The position numbers and the translations under genes are program-made. Shown here in pieces: positions 1-8,987 of a DNA stretch of 46,482 nucleotides (position 1 is its first letter; each line of letters begins with the position of its first letter). The DNA comes from Nostocales cyanobacterium (lineage in GTDB: Bacteria; Cyanobacteriota; Cyanobacteriia; Cyanobacteriales; Nostocaceae): positions 1 to 46,482 of the forward strand of contig RDYJ01000012.1 in the NCBI GenBank assembly GCA_004293145.1. The letters run 5' to 3'. The notes beneath the pieces were generated by a model. That model ran no database searches. It worked only from the letters and a program-made list of their open reading frames with translations, and was not told where the DNA came from.

Positions 1-1
1 T

Positions 2-337
2 GCTTTTACTTCTCCTCGTCCTATACATCCTTTTGTACCGAGATGTATTACTGTACGGGAAGCAGCGCGTTTACATTCTTATCCTGACTGGTTTAGATTT
101 CATCCCACAAAATGGCATGGTTTTAGACAAATTGGTAATTCTGTTCCTCCACTGTTAGCACAAGCTGTAGCAGCAGAAATTATTAAGGTTTTAAATGTGG
201 AACTTGAACAACCCACAGGTGTTAAAATTTTGGATGAACTTAGTTTACTAACACTTGATATGTCAGACGCGGCTAAATATTTTGGAGTGAACCCTCATGT
301 TATAGAACCTAGAACTAGAAAATCAAGTATTAAATAA
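2..337 (+). CDS. C5-cytosine DNA methyltransferase, C-terminal fragment (5' truncated by window edge)
   Basis: Frame 2 translation AFTSPRPIHPFVPRCITVREAARLHSYPDWFRF..GFRQIGNSVPPLLAQAVAAEI matches the C-terminal motifs (RxxTxREAARLQxFPD; QIGNSVPPxLA) of m5C methyltransferases; stop TAA 335-337. Confidence 0.88.
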   Translation, partial: AFTSPRPIHPFVPRCITVREAARLHSYPDWFRFHPTKWHGFRQIGNSVPPLLAQAVAAEIIKVLNVELEQPTGVKILDELSLLTLDMSDAAKYFGVNPHVIEPRTRKSSIK

Positions 338-368
338 CAAAATAATAAAGTTCAACAGGTAAGCACTA

Positions 369-1160
369 ATGAGTCAACAAGGAAGATATAATTTAATTGC
401 TACTGGTATTTTTAACCGTTATTATCAGCCCGGAGTAGACAATTTTGTATTTAATCGTCAGGAAATTATAGAGATTGCAAAAGAATTGGGTGTTGTTCCT
501 CCTAAAAATCTTGGAGACTTGATTTATTTTTTCCGCTATAGACAACCGCTTCCCCAAAGCATAACTGATACAGCACCTACAGGATTGGAATGGATTATTG
601 AGTCTCAAGGTAGAAGTATTTACTGTTTTCGTCTTGTAACTATGAATCGAATTAATCCTAATATTAACTTAATTCAAATCAAAATTCCTGATGCAACACC
701 TGAAATTATTAATAAATATACATCAGGTGATGAGCAGGCACTTTTAACTAAAATACGTTACAATCGCTTAATTGATATATTTTTGGGTATTACAGCATAT
801 TCTTTACAAAATCATTTAAGAACTACAGTGACAGGAATTGGTCAGATAGAAGTAGATGAAATTTATGTAGCCATAAACACTAATGGTCAGCAGTTTATAA
901 TACCTGTACAAGCGAAGGCAGGTAATGATCAGCTTGGTGTTGTTCAGACAAAAAATGATATTGCTTATTGTAATGAAAAATTTCCTGAATTAATTTGCCG
1001 TGCTGTATCAGCACAATTTATGGAAAAAAATATAATTGCTATGTTTGAACTAGCAATAGAAGAGGGTCAAGTTAAAATTGTCCAAGAAAAGCATTATAAA
1101 CTTGTACCAGCAGATCAAATTTCTGAAAACGATTTGCAAAATTACAGGAATTATACATAG
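369..1160 (+). CDS. Uncharacterised protein, candidate restriction endonuclease partner of the upstream methyltransferase
   Basis: Starts 31 nt after the methyltransferase stop on the same strand; contains IEVDEIYVAI-(x)8-IIPVQAK, which resembles a PD-(D/E)xK-type D...(E/Q)xK core. Confidence 0.55.
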   Translation: MSQQGRYNLIATGIFNRYYQPGVDNFVFNRQEIIEIAKELGVVPPKNLGDLIYFFRYRQPLPQSITDTAPTGLEWIIESQGRSIYCFRLVTMNRINPNINLIQIKIPDATPEIINKYTSGDEQALLTKIRYNRLIDIFLGITAYSLQNHLRTTVTGIGQIEVDEIYVAINTNGQQFIIPVQAKAGNDQLGVVQTKNDIAYCNEKFPELICRAVSAQFMEKNIIAMFELAIEEGQVKIVQEKHYKLVPADQISENDLQNYRNYT

Positions 1161-1505
1161 TCTTACATTACTTTTGACATTTAAATAATTATTTCGCTGA
1201 TTAAAAATGAATTAGTGAGTTATAAACCCCAAATTCCCAAAAAAAGAAATCGGGTATATGTTGGCTTATTGAAAAACTAATTTCTCTTTTGTCCAGTTGC
1301 CAAATCATTAGGATTAATATTAATCAAAGGAACAGCACCATTACCACCCATCAAAATCGGGAAACTACCATCCCATTTTTCAATATTGATATAGGTCTTT
1401 TAGCAAAAATTTACATTTACTTGAAAAGTTAGGCTATCTATAGATAAGATACAAAATTATAAAGTAAGAATTTCTGAATCATAAGACTTTCATCACAATT
1501 GAAAT

Positions 1506-2171
1506 ATGCAAATTCAACAAATTCATGCTTGGCCATCGACGGTTGAAGAAGCTACAAATATTCAAGAAAACCTGAGAAATCAAGTTATAATCACAGATCA
1601 ACTCAACACACCCATTCAATATGTTGCCGGTGTGGATATGGGTTTTCTGGAAGATGGTAAAATGAGCCGTGCAGCGGTAGCAGTGCTGAGTTTTCCTGAT
1701 TTGCAAGTTGTAGAAACCAGCCTAGCATACCGTCCTACTTCGTTTCCTTATATACCTGGATTTCTCTCTTTTCGGGAAATACCCGCTATTCTTGATGCCT
1801 TAGAAAAAATTAAAACTATACCTGATATAATTTTGTGTGATGGTCAAGGAATTGCTCATCCTCGCAGATTAGGGATAGCTTGCCATTTAGGTGTTCTAGT
1901 AGATATACCAACAATAGGTGTAGCAAAATCTCTACTTATTGGCAAACATGGAGAATTACCAGACGCAAGAGGTAGCTGGCAACCATTAATACATAAAAAT
2001 GAAACAGTTGGCGCTGTTTTACGGAGTCGTAGCGGAGTCAAACCTTTATATATTTCCAGTGGTCATCGCATTAGCTTACCAACCGCAATTGACTATGTAT
2101 TACGCTGCACACCAAAATATCGTTTGCCAGAAACTACACGCATTGCTGATAAACTAGCATCTGACAGATAA
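1506..2171 (+). CDS. nfi: Endonuclease V (deoxyinosine 3'-endonuclease)
   Basis: YVAGVDMGF, YRPTSFPYIPGFLSFREIPAI, CDGQGIAHPRRLGIACHLGVL, PTIGVAKS are endonuclease V signatures. Confidence 0.94.
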   Translation: MQIQQIHAWPSTVEEATNIQENLRNQVIITDQLNTPIQYVAGVDMGFLEDGKMSRAAVAVLSFPDLQVVETSLAYRPTSFPYIPGFLSFREIPAILDALEKIKTIPDIILCDGQGIAHPRRLGIACHLGVLVDIPTIGVAKSLLIGKHGELPDARGSWQPLIHKNETVGAVLRSRSGVKPLYISSGHRISLPTAIDYVLRCTPKYRLPETTRIADKLASDR

Positions 2172-2298
2172 AGGGTAGATTTTGCAGATAATTACCTTGA
2201 AAGTTTAATTTTCCAGACTTGCTAAATACCTATTAATCATGTTAGGAATGCCACAGCATAAAGTTGAATTAATTAAATATTAAAGTTATCTAAACACA

Positions 2299-2844
2299 AT
2301 GAACGCACTAACTTTACAGTGGCATGAAGCTGGTATAAATAGAGCTAAACAAATTTATGCACAACAACTCAGCAAAAATATTGGTACTTGCCGCATTGGT
2401 CGTGATCCAGTACGGTGTGATATTGTTTTAACCCACCCAACAGTATCTGGGTTACACATTGAAATATTTTTTGATCCTCAAAAGCAATGTTTTTATCTTA
2501 GAAATTTACGCGAACCAAACCCCCCGCAAGTAGATGGTAAACCACTGCTTAAAGGGGAAATACCTTTAAGTGAAGGGAGCATTATTTATTTAGGACAGCA
2601 ACTACTCCAAGTTACTGCCATTTCTATTGATAGCATTCCTGCGACAATCATAGTTCAACCACAGGTACAACCAGTACATCACCACCATATCAAGTTACAG
2701 CCAACACAACCAAATCCGGTTTATGGTTTAGAGTGTTCCAAATGTCATAAAATTTCTCCACCGGAAAACCTGCAAATAGGTTGTCCTTGGTGTGGTACAT
2801 CTCTAGCTGCTGCTGTCAGTGTACTTGTAGCACCAAGTCATTAG
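2299..2844 (+). CDS. FHA domain protein with C-terminal zinc-ribbon-like motif
   Basis: CRIGRDPVRCDIVLTHPTVSGLHIEIFF FHA core; C-terminal CSKCHKI...GCPWCGTSL. Confidence 0.85.
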   Translation: MNALTLQWHEAGINRAKQIYAQQLSKNIGTCRIGRDPVRCDIVLTHPTVSGLHIEIFFDPQKQCFYLRNLREPNPPQVDGKPLLKGEIPLSEGSIIYLGQQLLQVTAISIDSIPATIIVQPQVQPVHHHHIKLQPTQPNPVYGLECSKCHKISPPENLQIGCPWCGTSLAAAVSVLVAPSH

Positions 2845-2873
2845 GTGACAGGTAACAGGTGACAGTTCACAGC

Positions 2874-3014
2874 GAATAGGGATTAGGGATTAGGGATTAG
2901 GAAGATGGAGAGAAGAATTAATGAACAATGAAGAATGAACAATGAACAATGACCAATGACCAATGACCAATGACCAATGACTAATGACCAATGACTAATG
3001 ACTAATGACTAATT
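2874..3014. repeat. Heptameric short tandem repeats: (GATTAGG)n followed by (AATGACC/T)n
   Basis: gattagggattagggattagg, then contiguous aatgaac/aatgaag/aatgacc/aatgact units running into the start codon at 3005. Confidence 0.9.
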
Positions 3015-4972
3015 TACAAATTCAATTAAGTTGGGAAGAAACCGCTACCGGAGAACGAAGAGAACCTAAGCTAAATGTTCCTATTGCTTTTGGTAGAGAA
3101 TTTGCGAAGTTACCGACAGAGATTAGGGGTCAACGAGTTTCGCGGATACTGCTAAATAGTAATGAAGTTTCTCGCTATCATGCTTTAATTGACTGGGAAC
3201 AAGATTGGGAACAAAATAATTTTGTAGTTATTGACCAAAACAGTGTTAATGGGATTTTAGTTAATGGTCAAAGTCAAACGCGCTGTCAGTTAGCTAATGG
3301 GGATACTTTGCAAATTGGTCCTTATCTAATAACGGTAACATTTGGTCTTAATGCTACTACTGTAACTCCTAATAATCCTTCGACAATTCAATTTAATCCT
3401 CATCCTAATGTTCCAGATCCTAATATATCTCCAGTCCGTCCTATTACACCTTTAGGAAGTAATTTTCCCCCTCCAGAATTTCAGAATCACAAAATTGATT
3501 TACAGGCTATTCATGCTACTGGTTTACCTGTTGATGAATGTGATTATTTAGCAGTTGGGGGTGGTTTAGGTAGTTTTATATGGGTTGATTTATTAAGAAT
3601 TAGTGGTGTTAAATCTGAGAAAATTATTGCTGTGGGACTAGAAGCAGAACCTTATGCAAGATATAAGCGTTTGTGTTTAAATTCTCAAATTCCTTTACAT
3701 GAAAGATTGCGTTCTAATTCTGATTCTTGTCCTGATAATATTTGGGGTTGGCCTAGTTATGCTTTGAGAGAATCTTGGCATGATTTAACTAAAGGTAAGA
3801 TAAATTCAGCATTTAAATATTTATGGCAAGTTTTTAATGAACCAACTTTTGCAGAAACCTATACTCCCCGTGCTGGAAATGTTTTTGATTCTATAAATAG
3901 GGAAACTAAGCGTATTGGTTGGAATCAAATTTATCGTTATGGAAGAGTTAGATCAATTAGAAAAACTGAAGATGGTAGATATTGTGTTGCTTATTCTCGT
4001 AGTCCGGGAAATTATGCTTTTTTAGTTTGTCGTTATTTACATTTAGCTACGGGATATCCTGCTATTCAGTTTCTGCCAGATTTACAAGCTTATCGGGAAA
4101 AATATCAAGATTTTAAATCGGTTGTCAATGCTTATGAAGACCATAATCATGTATATGAACAGTTAGAAAAACAAGGTGGTGCTGTTTTAATTAGAGGACG
4201 GGGTATTGTAGCTTCACGGATTTTACAACGCATTTATGAAGCGAGAAAACAAAATCGTAATATTACAGTTTTACATTTAATGCGATCGCCTAAACCCCAA
4301 GGTAACAAATTTCAAAAGGCACAGCGTATTGTTAAAAATCACTACGAGTTTCAACCTTTTAACTGGCCTAAAGCTTGTTGGGGTGGTGAACTACGAGAAA
4401 TGTTAGAAAAAGCCACCCCGGAAGAACGTCAGCGTTTTTTAGCAGATTGGGGTGGAACTACTACCGCAGATCGTACAGACTGGCAACGCATCACTGAAAA
4501 TGGTATTAAAGAAGGTTGGTATCAAATTACTTTTGGTCAAGTTGTCGCTGTAGAAAAGGATGCCCAAAACCACACTATTACCCACATTCAAGAAAAAGGT
4601 TTTGGGGAAATGAAACTAACTGCTGATTTTATTATTGATGCTACCGGACTTGATGCCAAAGTCAAGGCTAATCCTTTGTTAGACGATTTAGTAACACATT
4701 ATAATTTACCTTTAAATCATCTAGAAAGATTAGTAGTAGCAAACAATTTTGAATTAGTTGAAATGCGTAACACCAAAGGTCAAATGTATGTAGCGGGGGC
4801 AATAACTTTAGGCGGTCCCTATGCAGCAGTTGATAGTTTTTTGGGTTTGCAATATGCATCTGTAGTTGCTGTTGATGGGCTATATAATGCTCGTGCGTCG
4901 GGAGTTGGACGCTTGAACACTTTTAGCTCTTTAAATCAATGGATAAAATGGGTTTTCAATCAGTCACCGTAA
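3005..4972 (+). CDS. FHA domain fused to a FAD/NAD(P)-binding flavoprotein-like region
   Basis: N-terminus IAFGREF...SNEVSRYHALIDWEQD..VNGILVNG (FHA); later DYLAVGGGLGSFIWVDLL, GGAVLIRGRGIVASRIL, FIIDATGLDAK resemble a dinucleotide-binding flavin oxidoreductase. Confidence 0.75.
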   Translation: MTNLQIQLSWEETATGERREPKLNVPIAFGREFAKLPTEIRGQRVSRILLNSNEVSRYHALIDWEQDWEQNNFVVIDQNSVNGILVNGQSQTRCQLANGDTLQIGPYLITVTFGLNATTVTPNNPSTIQFNPHPNVPDPNISPVRPITPLGSNFPPPEFQNHKIDLQAIHATGLPVDECDYLAVGGGLGSFIWVDLLRISGVKSEKIIAVGLEAEPYARYKRLCLNSQIPLHERLRSNSDSCPDNIWGWPSYALRESWHDLTKGKINSAFKYLWQVFNEPTFAETYTPRAGNVFDSINRETKRIGWNQIYRYGRVRSIRKTEDGRYCVAYSRSPGNYAFLVCRYLHLATGYPAIQFLPDLQAYREKYQDFKSVVNAYEDHNHVYEQLEKQGGAVLIRGRGIVASRILQRIYEARKQNRNITVLHLMRSPKPQGNKFQKAQRIVKNHYEFQPFNWPKACWGGELREMLEKATPEERQRFLADWGGTTTADRTDWQRITENGIKEGWYQITFGQVVAVEKDAQNHTITHIQEKGFGEMKLTADFIIDATGLDAKVKANPLLDDLVTHYNLPLNHLERLVVANNFELVEMRNTKGQMYVAGAITLGGPYAAVDSFLGLQYASVVAVDGLYNARASGVGRLNTFSSLNQWIKWVFNQSP

Positions 4973-5044
4973 TTCGTAATTCATACTTCGTAATTATCAA
5001 TGAATGATCAATTATCAATTACTACCCAGTTCCCAGTCCCCAAT

Positions 5045-6328
5045 TTACTCTACTGCTAATCGGAAAGCAGGATAGGGGAAAAGAGTTTTAAATCCTGCCA
5101 ATCGGTCTTTTAATGCCTCTGAAGAATTGTTCCAAAGAGTTTCATAATAAAAGAAAACTACCCCTAATCCTCGCTGTTGTGCTGCTCTTACTTGAGTTTT
5201 AATCTGTCGTATTGGTACTGGGCTAGTTCTTAATCCTGCCATTATTCCTACTCCAGTGGGAATAATTTGTTGTACTTCTTGCATTTCTGGACGGGAAATT
5301 TTAGCGTTAAAACTTTCTAGATTTGAGCGATAAACTTGTACAACTAACTCATCCACTATGTTTAGTTTGACCCAATTTAGCCAGTCTTGCAGTTGCAGTT
5401 TGTAAGCAAAATCGTAGTAATTAGGTGAAACTGAAAAAATTGCTTTTGGTTTTATTTGCTTAATTCTTTGATTAAGTCTAACCATGAAATCTGTGATTTT
5501 ATCTGCCCTCCATTTTACCCATTGTGGATCTTGAGAATCTGCTGGGGGATTTTTTTTCGTTTCTTGGCGATATAAGCCAATTGTATATTTATCGTAACCA
5601 AATTCATGGGGTAAACTTGTATGATCATCAAACTGGATGCCATCAATATCATAGTTGTTGGCTAGTTCGACAAGCAGGTCAGTAATAAATTTTTGTACTT
5701 CTGGATGGAAAGGATTTAACCATACGACTTCACCAGCAGCACTAATAGAAGTTTGACTACCGTTGCGTTTTTGTGTTAACCATTCCGGTTTATTTAATGC
5801 TAGTTCCGAAGTTGGAGGAGCCATAAAACCAAATTCAAACCAAGGAACTGCAAGTAAATTTTGACGATGGGCTTGATTAATCACGTCAGCAAGAATATCA
5901 TGGCCATCTGAACCACGAAATACAAAAGGTTGAATGTCTAAACGTTTAGCTACATTACTGGGATACATGACATACCCAGAATTCCAAACTACAGGATAAA
6001 TAGTATTGAAGTTTAGTTTTCGCAGTTGGGTAACAGCTTCCTGAACTTTGGTACGATCTTTGAAGATGTTAAGATCATTATTAGTAATCCACACACCGCG
6101 AATTTCTTGCCGTGGTATTTGTGCGTTGACGGGTGTAAAACTTTTTGCTAATAAAACTGTGGAAAAAGAAACTAAAAACAACATCAAAAACAGATTTTTA
6201 AATAATTGTTGATGCCAACCTGAAGAAAAAAAAATGAATTTCATTCTTTGGTAAGATTTATTGATTAAGCATTTATACAGCCGCATCATATTGTCATGGA
6301 ATCTACGAGTCATATTGTCTAAGTGCAT
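5045..6328 (-). CDS. Family 10-like glycosyl hydrolase (GHL10/DUF187 type), secreted or membrane-anchored
   Basis: EIRGVWITNNDLNIF..FNTIYPVVWNSGYVMYPS, DGIQFDDHTSLPHEFGYD; hydrophobic N-terminal segment. Start may be a downstream Met (MKFIFF). Confidence 0.85.
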   Translation of the reverse strand: MHLDNMTRRFHDNMMRLYKCLINKSYQRMKFIFFSSGWHQQLFKNLFLMLFLVSFSTVLLAKSFTPVNAQIPRQEIRGVWITNNDLNIFKDRTKVQEAVTQLRKLNFNTIYPVVWNSGYVMYPSNVAKRLDIQPFVFRGSDGHDILADVINQAHRQNLLAVPWFEFGFMAPPTSELALNKPEWLTQKRNGSQTSISAAGEVVWLNPFHPEVQKFITDLLVELANNYDIDGIQFDDHTSLPHEFGYDKYTIGLYRQETKKNPPADSQDPQWVKWRADKITDFMVRLNQRIKQIKPKAIFSVSPNYYDFAYKLQLQDWLNWVKLNIVDELVVQVYRSNLESFNAKISRPEMQEVQQIIPTGVGIMAGLRTSPVPIRQIKTQVRAAQQRGLGVVFFYYETLWNNSSEALKDRLAGFKTLFPYPAFRLAVE

Positions 6329-6684
6329 TAGTAACTATGAGTTGTTAGTTTTTAAGTCAATGCGGCACATTGCATTTTTATGAAGAAAGTGATGACGCTG
6401 ATTGAGTACAATGATAATTATTGACGTAGACACTTAAAAATAGTGCCTGTTGAGAATATTTTTTTGTTTACAGTTACATAAAAAAATTTTCATAAGGTTT
6501 GTGTATCAAAATCATCCAAAGTTCATATTTCAAAAATACCATCCTCCTGTCAATTTACATTGTTCAATTTTGCCTTGACTGGGAGAAAGTCAGGATTTTT
6601 CGCAAAAAAGATAAAAAAGATACCATAGAATAGGGTAACAATGTATAGAATCTTGTAAGGATATAAATTACACTGCTGTTTAAG

Positions 6685-7413
6685 ATGCAAACTATTAAGC
6701 CTTCCTCCTCAATGCTGTCTGTAGCGCCAAAATTATGCCAGCCTTTAAAAATTGTTGCCTTGGGAGATAGTTTAGTATATGGTTACGGCGATCCAGAAAA
6801 GGGTGGTTGGGTAGAACAACTACGACGTTGGTGGATGTTACCGGATAGTGTGGGTCATGTGCTTTATAATTTGGGCGTGAGAGGCGATCGCACTCAGCAA
6901 GTTTCTCAACGGTTAGAAGTAGAATTTCGTCACCGGGGAGAACTCAGAAACCGTGTACCCGACCTCATCATTTTATCTGTCGGAGTTAACGACACACCCC
7001 GCTTAGGTCGTCCCAACGGCAAAAATTATACAGATTTCACCCAATTTGAATTAGAAATTGCTACATTATTAGACCAGGCACAACTACTTTGTCCTGTGGT
7101 TTTTGTGGGTATGATTCCTGTAGATGAAACCAAAATGCCGTTTCTCGATTGTTTATATTACAATCATGCCGACCAATACCGCTACAAAGAAGCAACCCGT
7201 CAAGCTTGTAACCAAAGACAAATTCCCTATTTAGATATTTTTGACCAATGGATGTCACATAGTGAAAGTTGGAGAAGTGAACGCATCACCGCAGATGGAC
7301 TTCACCCCAATACACTCGGCTATCAAGACTTATTAGAAGCTGTCCTCAACTGGTCTGAACTAGCTAAATATCATTGTCAACTAGATTATCAGCTTAAATT
7401 AGAAAACACTTAA
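6685..7413 (+). CDS. SGNH/GDSL-type lipase/esterase
   Basis: IVALGDSLVYGYGD (block I), LGVRGDRT, ILSVGVNDT (block III), DGLHPNTLGYQ (block V). Confidence 0.9.
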   Translation: MQTIKPSSSMLSVAPKLCQPLKIVALGDSLVYGYGDPEKGGWVEQLRRWWMLPDSVGHVLYNLGVRGDRTQQVSQRLEVEFRHRGELRNRVPDLIILSVGVNDTPRLGRPNGKNYTDFTQFELEIATLLDQAQLLCPVVFVGMIPVDETKMPFLDCLYYNHADQYRYKEATRQACNQRQIPYLDIFDQWMSHSESWRSERITADGLHPNTLGYQDLLEAVLNWSELAKYHCQLDYQLKLENT

Positions 7414-7424
7414 TATATATAGAA

Positions 7425-7449
7425 CCCTGACTTCTTAAATAAGTCGGGT
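7425..7449. terminator. Hairpin 3' of the SGNH hydrolase (possible terminator or dispersed palindrome)
   Basis: ccctgacttcttaaataagtcgggt: arms cctgactt/aagtcggg around a short loop, with one G-U pair. Confidence 0.55.
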
Positions 7450-7521
7450 ATCTATTTCAAATCAACAAATTCATGATTTTATAAAAATTCTGACTCCTGA
7501 CTCCTGAATTCTTGAATTTTT

Positions 7522-7956
7522 ATGACTCCAACTTTATTTGGTCGCTGGCAAACTCGATTATTACTATTAGCAACTGTAGGTTTTTTAGTATCCATACCTT
7601 TTGCTATGGGGTTAATAGGTTCTGGTGCTAATAGCGTTTATTTCTGGATACTTGCTTATGTTGCTATTTTTGGTTTAGGTTGGGATGTTGTTTATAACTA
7701 TCTGCAAAAGTTACGCTGGGATAGGGACTGGCCAGCGGCTTATCAACTTTTCGCAGGTATTTGGGAAATGGTTTTTGTATTTTGTGGAGTGAAGATTTTT
7801 GGTTTTTTACCTATACCTATGCCAAAAGATGAATTATCAATAGGGGCATTTTTTTTACATTATTCTGTAGTTTGGTTGGCGGTTTTTATTAGTTCGCAAA
7901 GTTTAATGAGAATTATTTTTCCTCGGTGGCGTTTTCGCGGTGGACAGTGGTTATAA
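7522..7956 (+). CDS. Hypothetical membrane protein
   Basis: Intact ORF with several hydrophobic segments (LLLLATVGFLVSIPFAMGLIG, VYFWILAYVAIFGLGW, SVVWLAVFISSQS). Confidence 0.7.
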   Translation: MTPTLFGRWQTRLLLLATVGFLVSIPFAMGLIGSGANSVYFWILAYVAIFGLGWDVVYNYLQKLRWDRDWPAAYQLFAGIWEMVFVFCGVKIFGFLPIPMPKDELSIGAFFLHYSVVWLAVFISSQSLMRIIFPRWRFRGGQWL

Positions 7957-7970
7957 AAGCTAGATTTTTT

Positions 7971-8000
7971 TCTCACGCAAAGACGCAGAGGCGCAAAGAA
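7971..8000. repeat. Dispersed cyanobacterial intergenic repeat-like sequence
   Basis: tctcacgcaaagacgcagaggcgcaaagaa, an internally repetitive motif recalled as common in Nostocales intergenic DNA. Confidence 0.5.
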
Positions 8001-8020
8001 TACTGCAACTTTGAGAGATT

Positions 8021-8953
8021 TTAAACTAAAGAAACATCAGGTATTTTGTATGTCTTCTGTTCTTGAATGTACATCAATAGGCAATTCGCAACATATTCTG
8101 CTAATTTAACAGGTACAGCATTACCAATCATCTGTTCTAAGTCTGTTTTTGAACCTGAAAAAACAAAATCTTCAGGGAATGTTTGAATATAACTTCTTTC
8201 ACGAGTAGTTAAGGGACGTAAATCTGGCGTTACTGGTACAACATCCCCCGGATGTTGTTTATAATTTTTAGGTACTGGTCTATTCACACCTCTGATAGTT
8301 GGACTAGGTTCATCAATACTAAAAATAGCTCTTCTTTGATAACTTCTAGGATGTCTATAATAATATTCAATCCCTAAGCTATTTCCTAAATAATCTCTAA
8401 TAGTGATAGGTTTTCTCGCTAAATTTACTTCTAAATAAGGTTGTAAATTATCATCATTACCACCCAGTTCTCCTATACAAAAAAATCTCTTTCTCTTTTG
8501 TGGTACACCGCATAAACTAGCATCTAAAACTTTTTCTGTTAAACCATAGCCAGCAGATTTGAGAATGTTACAAAATTCTTGATATTTATTTGATTTTCTG
8601 AATAAATCGACATTTTCTATGACAAACCATTGACTACCAATATTAGCTACTATTTCCGCAAATGTAATACTTAAATTTCCTCTACCTAAATCTTCATTAC
8701 GCTTACCAGCACTAGAAAAATCTTGGCATGGTGGTCCACCAATAATTACATCTGGTAAGAATTGTTTAAATATTGAATAATTATTATTTACCTGACTTAA
8801 ATCATATTCAATAATTGGATGATGAAAGTTTTGTGCATAAACATTTATTGCTGGTTTCCAGTTTTCAAATGCAGCAACAATCTCAAATGCACAGTTTTGA
8901 AAACCTAGTGATAAACCACCACACCCAGAAAATAAATCTATAACTTTTAACAT
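8021..8953 (-). CDS. C5-cytosine DNA methyltransferase of a type II RM system
   Basis: DLFSGCGGLSLGFQNC (motif I), GGPPCQDFSSAGKRNEDLGRGNL (motif IV), FVIENVDLF (motif VI), QMIGNAVPVKLAEYVANCL (motif X). Confidence 0.95.
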   Translation of the reverse strand: MLKVIDLFSGCGGLSLGFQNCAFEIVAAFENWKPAINVYAQNFHHPIIEYDLSQVNNNYSIFKQFLPDVIIGGPPCQDFSSAGKRNEDLGRGNLSITFAEIVANIGSQWFVIENVDLFRKSNKYQEFCNILKSAGYGLTEKVLDASLCGVPQKRKRFFCIGELGGNDDNLQPYLEVNLARKPITIRDYLGNSLGIEYYYRHPRSYQRRAIFSIDEPSPTIRGVNRPVPKNYKQHPGDVVPVTPDLRPLTTRERSYIQTFPEDFVFSGSKTDLEQMIGNAVPVKLAEYVANCLLMYIQEQKTYKIPDVSLV

Positions 8954-8987
8954 AAATTAAATTATTGAATCTGTATATTGATTACAT

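Noticed and set aside
2921-3004. Tandem repeats considered as a CRISPR array
   Set aside because: Units are 7 nt and contiguous with no spacers and no cas genes nearby.
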